From positions 25,975,769 through 26,039,768 of the forward strand of contig JAUJPP010000007.1 of the NCBI GenBank assembly GCA_030562195.1: a stretch of 64,000 bases of DNA, written 5' to 3'. The notes below the pieces were generated by a model. That model did not search any database. It was not told where the DNA came from and was given only the letters and a program-made list of their open reading frames with translations. The DNA comes from Nipponacmea schrenckii. Taxonomy: Eukaryota > Mollusca > Gastropoda > Lottiidae. The stretch's first letter is position 1. Each line of letters begins with the position of its first letter. Positions 12,201 to 23,700 of the stretch are shown piece after piece. Made by a program: the position numbers and the translations under genes.

Positions 12201-15200
12201 TTTTTATGTGTTTAGAATTCAGATAAAAATATGTTGTCAATTCTCTTTACATCATTAAATTTCATTCTTACTTAGGTTTGAAATCATTGAAGGCATTTTG
12301 CATCTATAACTATAGCCTGTATAAAATTGTACATATGAAACTCCTTGCTTTCTGGGCCTATTATCACAAAAGGGCTATAGTCTACCCTTTTTTCTTTAAG
12401 AAGCTGAAATTTAGGCCTATGGGAAAAAAAAATAATGGAAAACAGATTGGACAAGATAATTAATCTGGAAAACCTTATGCCAATCGGACTAATTTTCAGC
12501 ACTTCTTTTGTAAGTTCCACATACCGGTAACACTTTGTCTTATGCCTTCATTTTGTTTTCAGAATCAGACAGATCCCAAGTTGTAATCAGAAGCTATCCA
12601 CAGTATTGTCGATTCCGAACAGCCCTAAAACGCCTGGAAGGAGTTCAAGATAAATGGTTAAAGAATACCTTAGTGTGTGCTCTTGGAGGATTTTCCACCA
12701 AATCTAAGAATTGTCGTGTGGTGTATTGTTTAGATACGTTTTATAGTTCTGATTTAGATGAGTTAGAAATCAGATGTGATCATTTAGGTAGGTACCGGTA
12801 CTCAAAAAACCTCTTACCAATTTTTATCATCAAATACTTCCTCATAGATCATTAACAGCTACCTGTTTATTACCTATATGTAATTTTGATGTTTGAGTTT
12901 TGTTCTGCCATTCGGTTTATAAGTACTTGGGTGGTATGTTATATGTGAACATAGTAATTCAAATGGGTATGTATTCTGGTAGTGCTGAACAATAATGAAT
13001 CCAGATATTTCTGTATATCATAAATTCAAGTGGTTTTGTTGGTAAGCTTTGAAATTGTGAAAACAATGAGAAAGTCCTGTCCTCCAGTGATATTTCAACA
13101 AGTGACTAATGCATCAGCAAGCATCTGTGGGGAACCAAACCAAAGCCCCATGTGCAATCAACAATGCATAATATATAAACCAGTGTATCTTGTGATATCT
13201 CTCGATCAATACAGATATGACTTTTCAATATCATAACAAACAATGTTGCCGATTATTGTGTTGTTTCAATACATAGAGCTCGAAGCATGTTACTTAATTA
13301 TGGCCCTTAATAATAATATCTAGTTGAACACTGCAGGCATATATACATCTACTGCAACACATATTCCATACAATGATTCTAAATTAAGCTCATATCTAGC
13401 TTCACCTTGCACTTATTTTATCTAATCCTGTATACTTTGACTCTTCTGTGAAACAGAGACATGCATCAATTTGTTAATGATTTACTTTCGGGATTTGGAC
13501 AGTAGAGACTAAATAGATTTGCTGTAGTTTCTTGAATCTAAGCATAACGAATTAAGAATTTTGATGTTTTCAGAGTATAATCTGGAATGCATTTAGTTAC
13601 TGGAAAACAAGATAAAAAATTAATATCATTTCTGAGTATGTGCACAATAATTTTCTTGTGACTTCTGTCATTTGTTTTCAAGCAATGCATGATAGTCAAT
13701 GCTATGTTGTTGTTTTTTTTAACAAACTTTTTGTTTTTGTCTTTCAGCTCCAAGTTTAAAGGGCAGACCTCGTAAGAAGAAGTTATCACTAGGGAAACAG
13801 TCGTCACATGACTCAGACAGCAGTAATGGGCAGACGGATAAAGCTCTATATTCAGATTCTCCATTGTTAAAACCTTCACCACATAAAACTAGGGTAGGTA
13901 ACTCTATAATTGTCTTTTGAAATGCACTCTTTTGTAGTCATTATTGGATCAAAACGCTTACCTGCTTTTTTTACGTATGATTTTCTAATACCGACTTTGC
14001 TTCAGCACTTGATGCCAGTTGTCAGTTTTGTGTATCATATACTGTAAAAATACAAGACTACCTTACTCTTCAAAAACGTCTGCTACTGTTTGATTTTGGT
14101 TGAACATGCTCTATGTCTTCAAGCAATTTGAATATTGTCATTCCAGCCGCAAGGAACACCAGAGTAGCTTGAGGTTTTTCAACAGTCAGTAATTAAGTAT
14201 AAATAAATGTGTAAATTTCATGAATTTCTGATATGTTTCAGTCACAGGGTTGTTCATTTTTTGAGAAGAATAAAACAACAGAGGCTGAACAGTGTTTCCT
14301 CATAGCTCTACATAAATTCATGAGAAATCGTAACACACCAATAGAGAGAATACCATCATTAGGTTTTAGACAGTGTAAGTCTTTTTTATTCTTGTTTGCT
14401 AATTTTGTTAAAAGTAAGTTTGATAAAATCCAAATTATAAGAAATACTTTTATCTGATTGGATAATAACACGTTATTTAAACGAGTTTAGTGGTTAACCA
14501 ATCAGATGACTGGAAAACAATAATCATCTTTAGTTACATCTAATGAATAAGATCCCTGTTTATTGTTTTTCTTAAATTCTAAATTTTACTGTAGTTAAGT
14601 TTTAGAGATTAAGGCCTTGTTGGTTGAATAGTTTTCTAGCTTATACTTAGATTGGGGCATTACAATCCTCTCATCCCCTCCGATATCCTCCTGTGTTTAT
14701 TTGTGTATTCATGAAATCTTGAGTTGAGAACTTTTACTTTACCATGAATTATTCAAATTGTACTTTAAACCTGTGCCAGTTTCCTCTGTTGAATAGTGAT
14801 AAGTTAACAATAGTAACTGGTTTCTCTTCAACCATCCTAATCTCAAATTGTATGATCAATAAAGTGCAAAAGAGTAGGAAGGAAAATTGTAAACTTCATG
14901 TTTATTTTTTTGAAGAACATATCAATAAGAATTTTTAAATATTTTCCTACTTTCTACTTCCTTATACTCAAACCTTCAACTTTACAAAAAATGGTTTTAA
15001 AATGACATGCACTTTTAATTATTTGCTTATCAATCAATCAAAATGGCGGAAATTTAGAAAGAATAGAAATTGAAATAGGATTTTCCTTATATATTTATTT
15101 ATGACTTTTGTTTATTATACGAAATGTGATTATATTAACTCCGGGTTAAAAAGAAGTCAAATATTCAAACTGCTGCTCATTGTGTCATTTCAGTGGATTT

Positions 15201-17662
15201 GTATGTTTTCTACAAATATGCAGAGAAGTTTGGTGGATACGAAGCAGTAACGAAGAAAAGGTTATGGAAGTTTCTATATGATAAGTTAGGTGGCAACCCA
15301 GGAAGTACTAGTGCTGCCACCTGTACCAGACGCCATTATGAAAAGTAAGGATAGTTTATTTCATTATAGTTGCTTGATTAATTTAACTTTGTGTTTATCT
15401 CCAATATGGGATGGAATTTCGGTCACCTAATTTCCATGTCTAAAACATGTCGCTCTTTTTAATGAAGATCAACAAATGTCATGGAGCATATGTATTTTAA
15501 TTGCAAAATGAATGATAACTTAAAAACGAAAAAAGAAATTGAATTGCGAGTAGTTGTAAACAAATCATATCTTGATATTTCAGACTGCTGTTACCATATG
15601 AGAAATACATGAAGACAGTCAAAGGTGGACACAAAGACAAGAAAGCTATCATAAATAAAGTTAAAGATAAAATTGAAAGTAAACAGGAAAAGGAACAGAT
15701 ACAGGCTATTATTGCTTCTCAACAAGTAAGTCATATCAAACAATATGTGAGGGTAATTAACAGTGACAAAATTTAACCTGAGGGTGAAAAAGGTGCACAC
15801 TTTATTCACAATTATACGCTAAGGGTAACTTTAATAATGCTGCTATATAAGTCAACCTTCTCAATGGCAGTTGTTCTTGTTTAAGTGCTATAACTTCTAT
15901 ATCTATTTCTAGCAGAAATCACAGCTTGCCAATCAAGTGGGAGGAGAAACCAAGGAAAGACAGTGGAATGAAATCCGAAAACAGAATCATAAAGAAAAGG
16001 TATTGAATTCATTTAATATTTTTTCTGTTAATGAATTAGATTATGGATAAAGGAGTCTATATTTCCTTTGAAAAATTGATGCACTGGTTAAGATTTCAAA
16101 AAGGCGCACATAATTCCTTTTCAAAAGGACACAATTCGAAACAATAAGACACAAATCCAGATGTTACATATATAGTAATGCATTCAGGTGTGATGAGTGA
16201 ATATTTCAACTTTGGTTGTGTTTTGAAGCATATTTTGACTTACTTTTTTTTTAAAGGTAAAGAAAGCACAGAGACAAACAGTCAAGAATTTACTGGATAA
16301 CGTTTCTGCTAAAAGTGAAAACAGTAAACAAGACTGGATGAATCAGTCTACCAATATGGTGTCCCAGAGTTTACAAGTGAAATCTGAAAACCCAAGTGTA
16401 TTAGAAATACCAACAATTCGTCAGAAAACTAGTATATTATCCCCCCTTGCATATCGCACGGCTCCAAAACATCTTAAAGCTAATGCCACGCCTTTAACCT
16501 CTACATCTAGTGCTTTTTACGCTAATGGCTACCCCATAGCAGCTTCTCAGCTTTTTGCTCACTCTGTTATCCCTTCACCGCGATCTGCTGATAAATCGCG
16601 AACACCTCAACCTAAAAACTCTTCAGTAGTGCATCCAGGAGGTTTAACAAGTCCCACCTTACCAACAGGCCATCCTCACATACCCTATATGTCAACATCA
16701 GTTCCAGCTCATTCAAATCATAAACGATCCTATTCCGTGTCTGATATCATGTCCCCAAGCTTTAGTTCGAAACCAGAAACGCCCAAGCGGCAGAGACTTG
16801 AAATGCCACCTAGTGCTCATGCCATAAAACCTCAAGATAAGAGTGCTAGTGATGAACCATTTGACTTTAGTATGAAAACCTTACAGAAACTGGACCAAGT
16901 TAACCGTGCTTCAACACAAGCTAGTAAACCTCTACATTCAACACAATCAGGAAAGATATCATCAAAAAGTCATGTGTCAAGGTCATTGCAAAGTCATATA
17001 GCCAATCGCTCCCGCTCGATGTCAGAAAGCCTTGTGTCTACCAAGTCTTCAGATAGATCTGTTACACCTAATGATAAATCCAAACCTAGAGTTAAGGTGG
17101 GTAACTTTTCCATATTACACTCCACCATTTTGACATTTTATGCAGTTGCTTTTCTTAGAAAAAAGTGTGGGAGCTTTACTTAACAATAAATAATATGACC
17201 GAATTTTCTCCTTGACCTTTGCTTGATACATGATATTATACATTTATGATTTCATCTGCACTTAATAATTGATCTAAACAAATGTTTTTCCTTGGAGTTT
17301 ACAACCATTCTAACTAAAATTAATCTTTATAATTCCAGGAACAAGCTGTTACCCCGTCCCATGTTCCAGTAATTACTTCCAGTAATGACATATTCAATGC
17401 TGCCGTCCATCCAGCATTTCAATATGCATATTCATCCACCAACTTGGCTGCTGCTGCAACACCCTTACAATTACAGCAACTTTACGCAGCTCAATTCCAA
17501 GCGAATGCTGCTCAATTAGCAGCTTATGAAGAGATGATGCGTCAACAAGTCGGGTTATTCGGACAGTTGAACACAGCTTCACCCCAGATTTTGATTTCTC
17601 CAGCTCAGTTGTACCCTCAGTTAATGAAGGATTCTCAGAAATTTGGAGCCACCTCTAAATAA
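9164..17662 (+). CDS. ARID5B: ARID5B-like ARID-domain transcriptional regulator (nine exons; 5' end outside window)
   Basis: Nine exons join in phase to give 726 residues plus stop: 9164-9296, 12563-12787, 13748-13893, 14242-14374, 15194-15344, 15584-15725, 15913-15999, 16257-17096, 17339-17662. The order matches vertebrate ARID5B: the N-terminal conserved block (SYPQYCRFR, YCLDTF), a basic AT-hook-like LKGRPRKKK, then the ARID domain (about residues 181-277 of the visible part) with TPIERIPSLGFRQ, KFGGYEAVTKKRLWK and GGNPGSTSAATCTRRHYEK, nearly identical to the human protein. A long Ser/Pro-rich region and a Gln/Ala-rich C-terminus follow. ARID5B is a nuclear DNA-binding factor that in vertebrates works with the demethylase PHF2; that role here is inferred. 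Human ARID5B is longer (nearly 1,200 residues), and the missing N-terminus should lie left of the window. The gene converges on CCT7. Confidence 0.93.
9297..12562 (+). other. ARID5B: ARID5B intron (3.3 kb)
   Basis: An AT-rich intron with no recognised exon, RNA gene or clear transposon. It contains the palindrome TACCGGTA at 11444-11451 and 12522-12529. Open frames here are short and unsupported. Confidence 0.75.
12563..12787 (+). CDS. ARID5B: ARID5B exon b, N-terminal conserved block
   Basis: The acceptor is TTTTCAG and the donor TTAG|GTAGGT. It encodes the ARID5B-specific block with VIRSYPQYCRFRTALKRLEG, ALGGF and YCLDTF, matching human VLSYPQYCRYRSMLKR, ALGGI and YCRDTF. Confidence 0.93.
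12788..13747 (+). other. ARID5B: ARID5B intron (960 bp)
   Basis: Nothing recognised inside, apart from a TACCGGTA palindrome at 12793-12800, just after the donor site. Confidence 0.75.
13748..13893 (+). CDS. ARID5B: ARID5B exon c, AT-hook-like basic motif
   Basis: The exon begins with CTCCAAGT after TTTCAG and ends AGG|GTAGGT. It encodes APSLKGRPRKKK, equivalent to human APNLKGRPRKKK: an AT-hook-like DNA-contacting motif and probable nuclear localisation signal. A Ser-rich linker follows. Confidence 0.93.
14242..14374 (+). CDS. ARID5B: ARID5B exon d, start of ARID domain
   Basis: It encodes TEAEQCFLIALHKFMRNRN and TPIERIPSLGFRQ, the first helices of the ARID domain. The donor follows CAGT|GTAAGT and leaves phase 1. 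Confidence 0.95.
14375..15193 (+). other. ARID5B: ARID5B intron within the ARID coding region (819 bp)
   Basis: Nothing recognised inside beyond AT-rich unique-looking sequence. Confidence 0.75.
15194..15344 (+). CDS. ARID5B: ARID5B exon e, core of ARID domain
   Basis: It encodes LDLYVFYKYAEKFGGYEAV and LGGNPGSTSAATCTRRHYEK, the helix-turn-helix core of ARID that contacts AT-rich DNA in the minor and major grooves. This is the most conserved exon in the gene. The donor AAAA|GTAAGG leaves phase 2. Confidence 0.96.
15584..15725 (+). CDS. ARID5B: ARID5B exon f, end of ARID domain
   Basis: It encodes LLLPYEKYMK, equivalent to the last ARID helix (human LILPYERFIK), then a Lys/Glu/Gln-rich charged stretch likely to be helical. 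It leaves phase 0. Confidence 0.93.
15913..15999 (+). CDS. ARID5B: ARID5B exon g, with TAGCAG tandem acceptor
   Basis: A short exon (29 codons) of charged, Gln-rich sequence. The acceptor reads TAGCAG at 15911-15915/16, so splicing can use either AG and include or drop one Gln codon without changing frame. I list the longer form. Confidence 0.85.
16257..17096 (+). CDS. ARID5B: ARID5B exon h, large Ser/Pro-rich regulatory region
   Basis: A 280-codon exon, low complexity and Ser/Thr/Pro-rich. It includes the basic cluster TPKRQRLEMP (possible nuclear signal) and DEPFDFSMKTLQKLD, which resembles the position of human ARID5B QPTDLSLPK, a PxDLS-like motif. The frame continues past the donor AAG|GTGGGT to a stop about 85 bases later, but joining to the next exon gives the expected C-terminus. 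Confidence 0.9.
17339..17662 (+). CDS. ARID5B: ARID5B terminal exon
   Basis: After TTCCAG it encodes 107 residues rich in Ala, Gln and Leu (such as LQQLYAAQFQANAAQLAAYE) and ends LYPQLMKDSQKFGATSK before TAA at 17660. Human ARID5B has a similar 'QLYRHLAAATP' C-terminal region. The composition suggests a helical interaction surface. Confidence 0.92.
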   Translation, partial: EQAVTPSHVPVITSSNDIFNAAVHPAFQYAYSSTNLAAAATPLQLQQLYAAQFQANAAQLAAYEEMMRQQVGLFGQLNTASPQILISPAQLYPQLMKDSQKFGATSK

Positions 17663-20491
17663 GGTTGTGAAAGTTGTTTGTCTTTTTGGTTGTGGAAAAG
17701 CAAAGCTGTGAAGAATCTTTGTGGATGATGCTGGTGATGATCATGCTGTGCCAATATTTGTGGCAGTAGGACAAAGTCACCCTAGATGATTTGGATGGAG
17801 AATGAAGTTATATGTGGAAAGTCAGATTTAGACTGTTCTTGACTTAAAGTGTACTGACCATACTTCACATTCACAACGGAGTATATCCCAAGTTTTCTCA
17901 GTGTTATACAAGAATATGTGGTACTATTTTAATTGTTTGAATTTGTGCCAGCATCAGTTTGTGTAATATAAAAATGTTTTGGTGTGAAAGTATGATAATT
18001 TGAAGATTAGATATGGTTTTGAAAAATAAGCTAAGAAGTTGTGTTCTTGAAATATTTGAGCCCTAATGTAGGCATTGTTGTAAATTTGATAATTTTTGTA
18101 TTTGAGGCATTCAGAGTAATAATATTGAGTGCCATTATCTGTAGATGTTTATATAAATGTGTGACCGTATTTAACCTATCCCCTTCCACCTTCCATGGTA
18201 AGTGCCACACCCTCCTCCCAATCACCTGCCTGCATATTAAACTATGCAACACATTCTATTTATTAGACGATTAATCAATTGTTTATTTTAAGAAACATTG
18301 TTATTTCCAGATTTTGGTCTAGCTACTTGTTATCTAAAAAAATCTAACGCCGTTTCTAGCCTTTCTTACTGCTTAGATCCTACTAGTGTATGTAGACAGG
18401 CCTTTAGCATTAGGATTTTAAGGCTTGTCCTAAAAAATATTAATAATTTTCAACAAAAAAAAATTGCCTGTCAATTTGTATAATCCCACTATCTATTGTA
18501 TTTAATATAACAGCAATTATTTTAAGCAATATATTTTTGTGTTTCATCTGTGAAAAATGCCTTGAATAAGTCATCGAATATGTGTTTTCTGATTATAGAT
18601 AAATGTTAGTGTGAATTTCATCTGGATCTGGAATGAACTGTAAAATAGATTTGATTAGAATTTACGTTTGGCATCCCTTTCAGAGAGTCCTCACAGTAGG
18701 CCAAAAATATTTTTTTCAGTCAAAATGAAGCTAATCATGGAACAATGTTTGAGCAACAGATAATTTATCGCATCTCTCCAACTTTAAATATGAGAACTCT
18801 TACCATCCTTATGATAGCTACAACACAACTTGAACAGGAGATATACCCTTTCAGTAACTTTGAAATTCCAGAAGATGACTAAGGGAGATAACTACATTAT
18901 AAAGAAAATTGTTCTATTACCTTGCCTGAATTTAGTATTATTATATTTAAGAATTAATAGAGCCGATATTAACCAGTATATATATATAATAAATATTTAT
19001 TAGATCTTGCATCAGAATTCAAATTGATAAGTGTTCAGGGCAAACTTCTTGTAGACCTCACAACTTCAACAATTGGTACCTTATTAATAGGGTTTGTACC
19101 AAATCTGAAGTCGATTCCTAAATAAGTCACGGCACAATTCTGCACCTCAAACACAAGTGTTTAATAGCCCCTTGTATCAGTGCAGAAATGTTCAAGATGA
19201 ACTCAAGCTGTAGCCAATCTTTCAGCACTTTAACTAAAATCAAACTAAGTTTAGAAATTGCGGGTTGCGCAGGTTAGTGCTATTCAATAAGGACAAGTTA
19301 TTTAATACAAGTGAATATTATTAAAGTCAGGCTATTAAACACTTAGTATTATTTCTGTTGATTATTATAGAAGGTTTATATAAGTTAATGTTTATAGTTT
19401 ATATTTATGTTGGTTCAATGTTTAATATCTTCATATTTACTTTCTCACTTTCAAAGATTCAGACAAGATTTCATTTTTATTCCTTAGAATACAAGTACAT
19501 ATTTCTTAAGATGTATTTTATATATCAGATTGAACAGGTTTTACTTCCAATGATCACCCACAAGAAACTTAATACTTTTCTTTAATGTACTAATTTATAT
19601 CACCGCATAGAATAGCAAATTCAGAATGAAATGGTAATTACTAAACCATAACATTTGAATTTAAGTGTTCAAATGCAATAATTTGTATGAATTTGACTAT
19701 TCCTAGGGTTCTGTTATATTGTTTGCATTTTATTATTATATTTCCTTGACTTAATACAGTCATTACTAGTCTAATGGTTGTTATTACTTGAATTGAAACC
19801 AGCAATCTCATTTCAGAATTTCTCCAAGTCATAAAATGACAGCAACATGTAAGGCCAGTAGTTGATAAAGAAACCCTGCCTTGCCAGATTTTTCCAGTGA
19901 ATTCTTTGTCACCTTGCAATGCCAGGCCTTAACTTAAATCAGGAATAATTGGTTTGGAATCTCGAGCACCCCTCATAATACACTTTTAAGAAATTAATCA
20001 TGTAAATATACCGTTTATGGTCATGATGTAGAAAATTGATAGTAATTGATAGCACTCTTAAGATGGACAATTTTAAATAAATTATGAATATAAAATAAAG
20101 ATGAAGCAAAAACATAGGTCACATGATCAGTATGTGGAACCAAGGATAATGGATGCCAAGCTCAGTTTTTGATTTATTGAAGATTGGTTTGGAATGAGAA
20201 TTGATGTTTGTTCTGCTCATTGATCACAATAAATACTCTTCTTAGTCTGCAGCTAATGCAAGGTCCATAAGCTAATTTTCTTAAAATCTAGCAAATCTTA
20301 CACTTAGAGCTTAAATTTTAACATACCATTAGAATTTAACCAAGAAATTTGACAGGTATTAAACCAAATACATCAGTGCATGGATATACAAACAAAACTC
20401 ATGTTTCAGTTCCCTCCCAATACCTGTATCTTCAAAAGATCACTCGAGCCATTTTTAAGTAAATTGAATAAAGTCCTATATATAATACAAA
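17663..20491. other. ARID5B 3' UTR and convergent intergenic space
   Basis: The 3' UTR starts at 17663. Its end is uncertain; AATAAA occurs at 18988-18993 on the plus strand. On the minus strand an AATAAA (plus-strand TTTATT at 20173-20178) lies about 315 bases beyond the CCT7 stop and could end that transcript. A molluscan-type AAGGGAGATAACT motif occurs near 18880. No other gene is recognised between the two convergent stops. Confidence 0.6.
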
Positions 20492-20706
20492 CTACATAGG
20501 TCGACCTCTTCCACGACCAGCTCCTGGGGGTCCTCCACCTTCTGATTTTGGGTTTCTGATAGTTTCATCCACTGATAGAATTAAACAGGTTGACTCTATG
20601 GCGGCTGTTAAAGCGTTAATTTTTACTACAGAGGGTTCCCAGACAAATCCTTGGAAATTATCACAGATGTCTTCCGTCATCACATTTACTCCAAACCAGG
20701 TGCCAC
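20492..20706 (-). CDS. CCT7: CCT7 exon 12 and stop
   Basis: It encodes [56 protein letters not shown] and the Gly/Arg-rich tail ending GRGRGRPM. This C-terminus distinguishes eta from the other CCT subunits. TAG stop at 20494-20492. Confidence 0.98.
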
Positions 20707-23700
20707 CTGAAAATAAATTGGAGAGTTCCAAGAATTAACAAATCTTAGTTTGGAAAAGGTGAACTAGAATATAACTCATAGGTTTTAATCAGTACGGCGA
20801 GCGAAGCAAGGTAAACATCTCATTTATAATAAAATATCATAGCCTCACTGTATCATCATTTTAAAACCTAAGAGTATAACTCAATATTTAACAGAAAGAC
20901 CATCAGATCCATGGGTGATGAATAAATGTCATCATTGAATTATACTATGCTTCTAATTACATCATTTGGTCTTCTGAATTCAATGAGTTACCTCTATTAT
21001 TAAATAGATTTAATAGTTGAACATTAAATATTAATAGTCAAGATAAAGACTACATTTGCTAGGTTGCATAAACTAGGTGCTTGAATTTTGACATTTTACT
21101 AAGTCAAGGGTAATAACTCCAAATCGTTCATTGAAAAATTGTCAATTTTGAACTTGATTGAGGTATAATCAATTCCAATGTTCACACCAATTTTCATCAA
21201 AATCCTTTGAAAATTGTAGGTTTTTTTTGCATCAACAATAACATTCAAGGGCAAAAACTGTTCATCAAAAAAATTGTCAAATTCAAACTTTACCTCTGTC
21301 TTATTAATTCCAATGCTCTACCCAAGTTTTATCAAAATTCATTGAAAATTGTAGCTTCTATTGCACCCACAATAATTTTTTTTAGTCAAGGGCAATAACT
21401 CAAAAATACTTTCATCGAAAAATTAATTTCCTATTTATCTGCCGAATTATCAATTTCAATACTCATACCAAGTTTCAACAAAATCCATTTAAAATTGTAT
21501 CTTCTTTTGCACACACAAAATTTTGACGCAATTTTAAAAACTCAAAAACTGTTCATTGAAAATTTGTCAAAATCGAACTTGATCGTCGTTTCCAATGCTC
21601 AAACCAAGTTTCATTAAAATCCATATAAAATTGTAGCTTCTATAGTGTCTACAACAAATGTTGACGGACCCACGGACAGGGGCAACAACCATATACGTCC
21701 ACATATGGGCGTATAAAAAAGTGGAAAAAGAAAATTTAAAATCCTTTGATTACCTTCAGCATGTTTCTGTCGCAGCTTATTGAGAATATTTGTTGCGTCA
21801 AACCCAGCATTATCACAAAGTTGACGTGGAATAACTTCTAAAGCTTTTCCTAAAGCTGTCATTAATAGTTGTTCTTTACCAGCTATAGTTTGTGAGAGCT
21901 CTCGTAAATATTTACTCAGTTCCATTTCAATAGCTCCACCTCCTGAAATACATTTTCATTATAACCAGAAATTACAAATACATGTATCAAAACAGGTTGT
22001 TGATACAAGTTGCATTCTATCTTGATGAATTCAAAAATATTGATGAAATTAAACAGTCTTCTTATACTACCCTTAGTCTATATCTAGTAGCACAATACAG
22101 TGACCAATGAGGGAAATTTTTCTAGAGAACTTTAAAAACAGCAACATATATACTGGAAACTGCTTAAAAACTTCAAAAGTTCAATTTTAAATTTCACCTG
22201 ATTGGATAAGCATTACAATTGTTTTTGAATTTAGCATTTCTTATGCAATGAGATTGCTGGTAATATGAAAGCCTTCAAAGAGTAAGACCAAGAGCAGCAA
22301 AATATAAAGTTTTTTTCTGTTTTATGACAATGAGATCCATGGGTGATGAATAAATGTCATCATTGAAATATACTATGCTTCTATTGACATCATTTGGTCA
22401 CAGAAATTCTTTATTTAGGTTAAAATCAGTACGGCGAGCGAAGCAAGGTAAACATCTCATTTATAATAAAATATCATAGCCTCACTTTAAAATCATTTTA
22501 AAACCTAAAGTCAATCATTATCAGAACTTAACTAGTCAAGGGTAATAACTCAATTGAAGTCAAATGTGTTTTAATCAGTACGGCGAGCGAAGCAAGGTAA
22601 ACATCTCATTTATAATAAAATATCATAGCCTCACTTTATCATCATTTTAAAACCTCAGTCCTACAACTTTGAAAACAGTTTCGCCTTGAACTTGTAATTA
22701 TATATATTTTGATTAAGTTCAGAGTTGGTTAGTGTATTTTCAGTTAGATTCAACAACACGGACCAATTTCATCATCATTACTTGTTCAATTATTCAAAAT
22801 CAAAAAGGACCAAATTAAGTCAAGAAACTTTTCTAATAAACTATCTTACCAGCAACTACAGAGTCATTCTTCATGGCTCTTCTAGCAATCATAATGGCAT
22901 CATGTAAAGATCTTTCAGTCTCTTCCATGAACTGTTCAGCACCCCCTCGTAAAATAAGGGTACAAGTTTTAGCTTGAGGACAACCCTTGAAGACATTGTA
23001 CCTGTTAAAAAGATTGAACAGTAGCAATAAATGGCAGAAAGAGAAACTAAATTATTTTATGGCTAACACATGAAGAAAAGGGTCTTTTACTTTAACTTTC
23101 TAGGAGCTCAGAGAGCTAAGGTTGTTGTTTGAGAATACATTGCTAGAATCTTTTCGTTTACATCCCAAATGAACTAGAAACAACCCCTTACCTGTCACAT
23201 CCCACTTGAACCTCTTCAAAATCTTCACAAGTACCGAGTACATCTGGTTTTAAACCTTGAACAGTCGTCTGTATTGAACCACCACAGGCTTTCATTGTTC
23301 TCTTTAAATCTTCTTCTGGTACACGACCAGCACAGAACATGTCCCTGTAATATACAAGGTCATTTTTAAATGGGGCTTTTTCAGACAAAATCCTAAGTCA
23401 TAACTTACAGCAGTATGCACAAGCTTCTAGAAAATTAGGATCGTTCAATATCTTTAAGAATGAATCTTGCAAGATTAAACTCCATTTCAATAGCCAATTG
23501 TCTATTTTTAGCAATGATGCGAAGTGAAAAATGTAGCCTAATCATTTTATATAAACCTCATTTTAGTTTACCTCTTTTAAAAAAAAAAAAGTCACATTTC
23601 AATCTTTCACAAAAATGCTCTAGGTATCATTCTCAAAATTCACCCAGAAAATCAGCAAAATATCCTGCATTAGCAATTCTAAATAAAGTCGATTTGTTTC

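Noticed and set aside
13538..13882. 114-codon minus-strand frame across ARID5B exon c
   Set aside because: It is antisense to a well-supported exon and has no similarity of its own.
18988..18993. AATAAA as the definite ARID5B poly(A) signal
   Set aside because: It sits in a long TA-rich run where AATAAA arises by chance and is 1.3 kb beyond the stop; only mentioned as a candidate.
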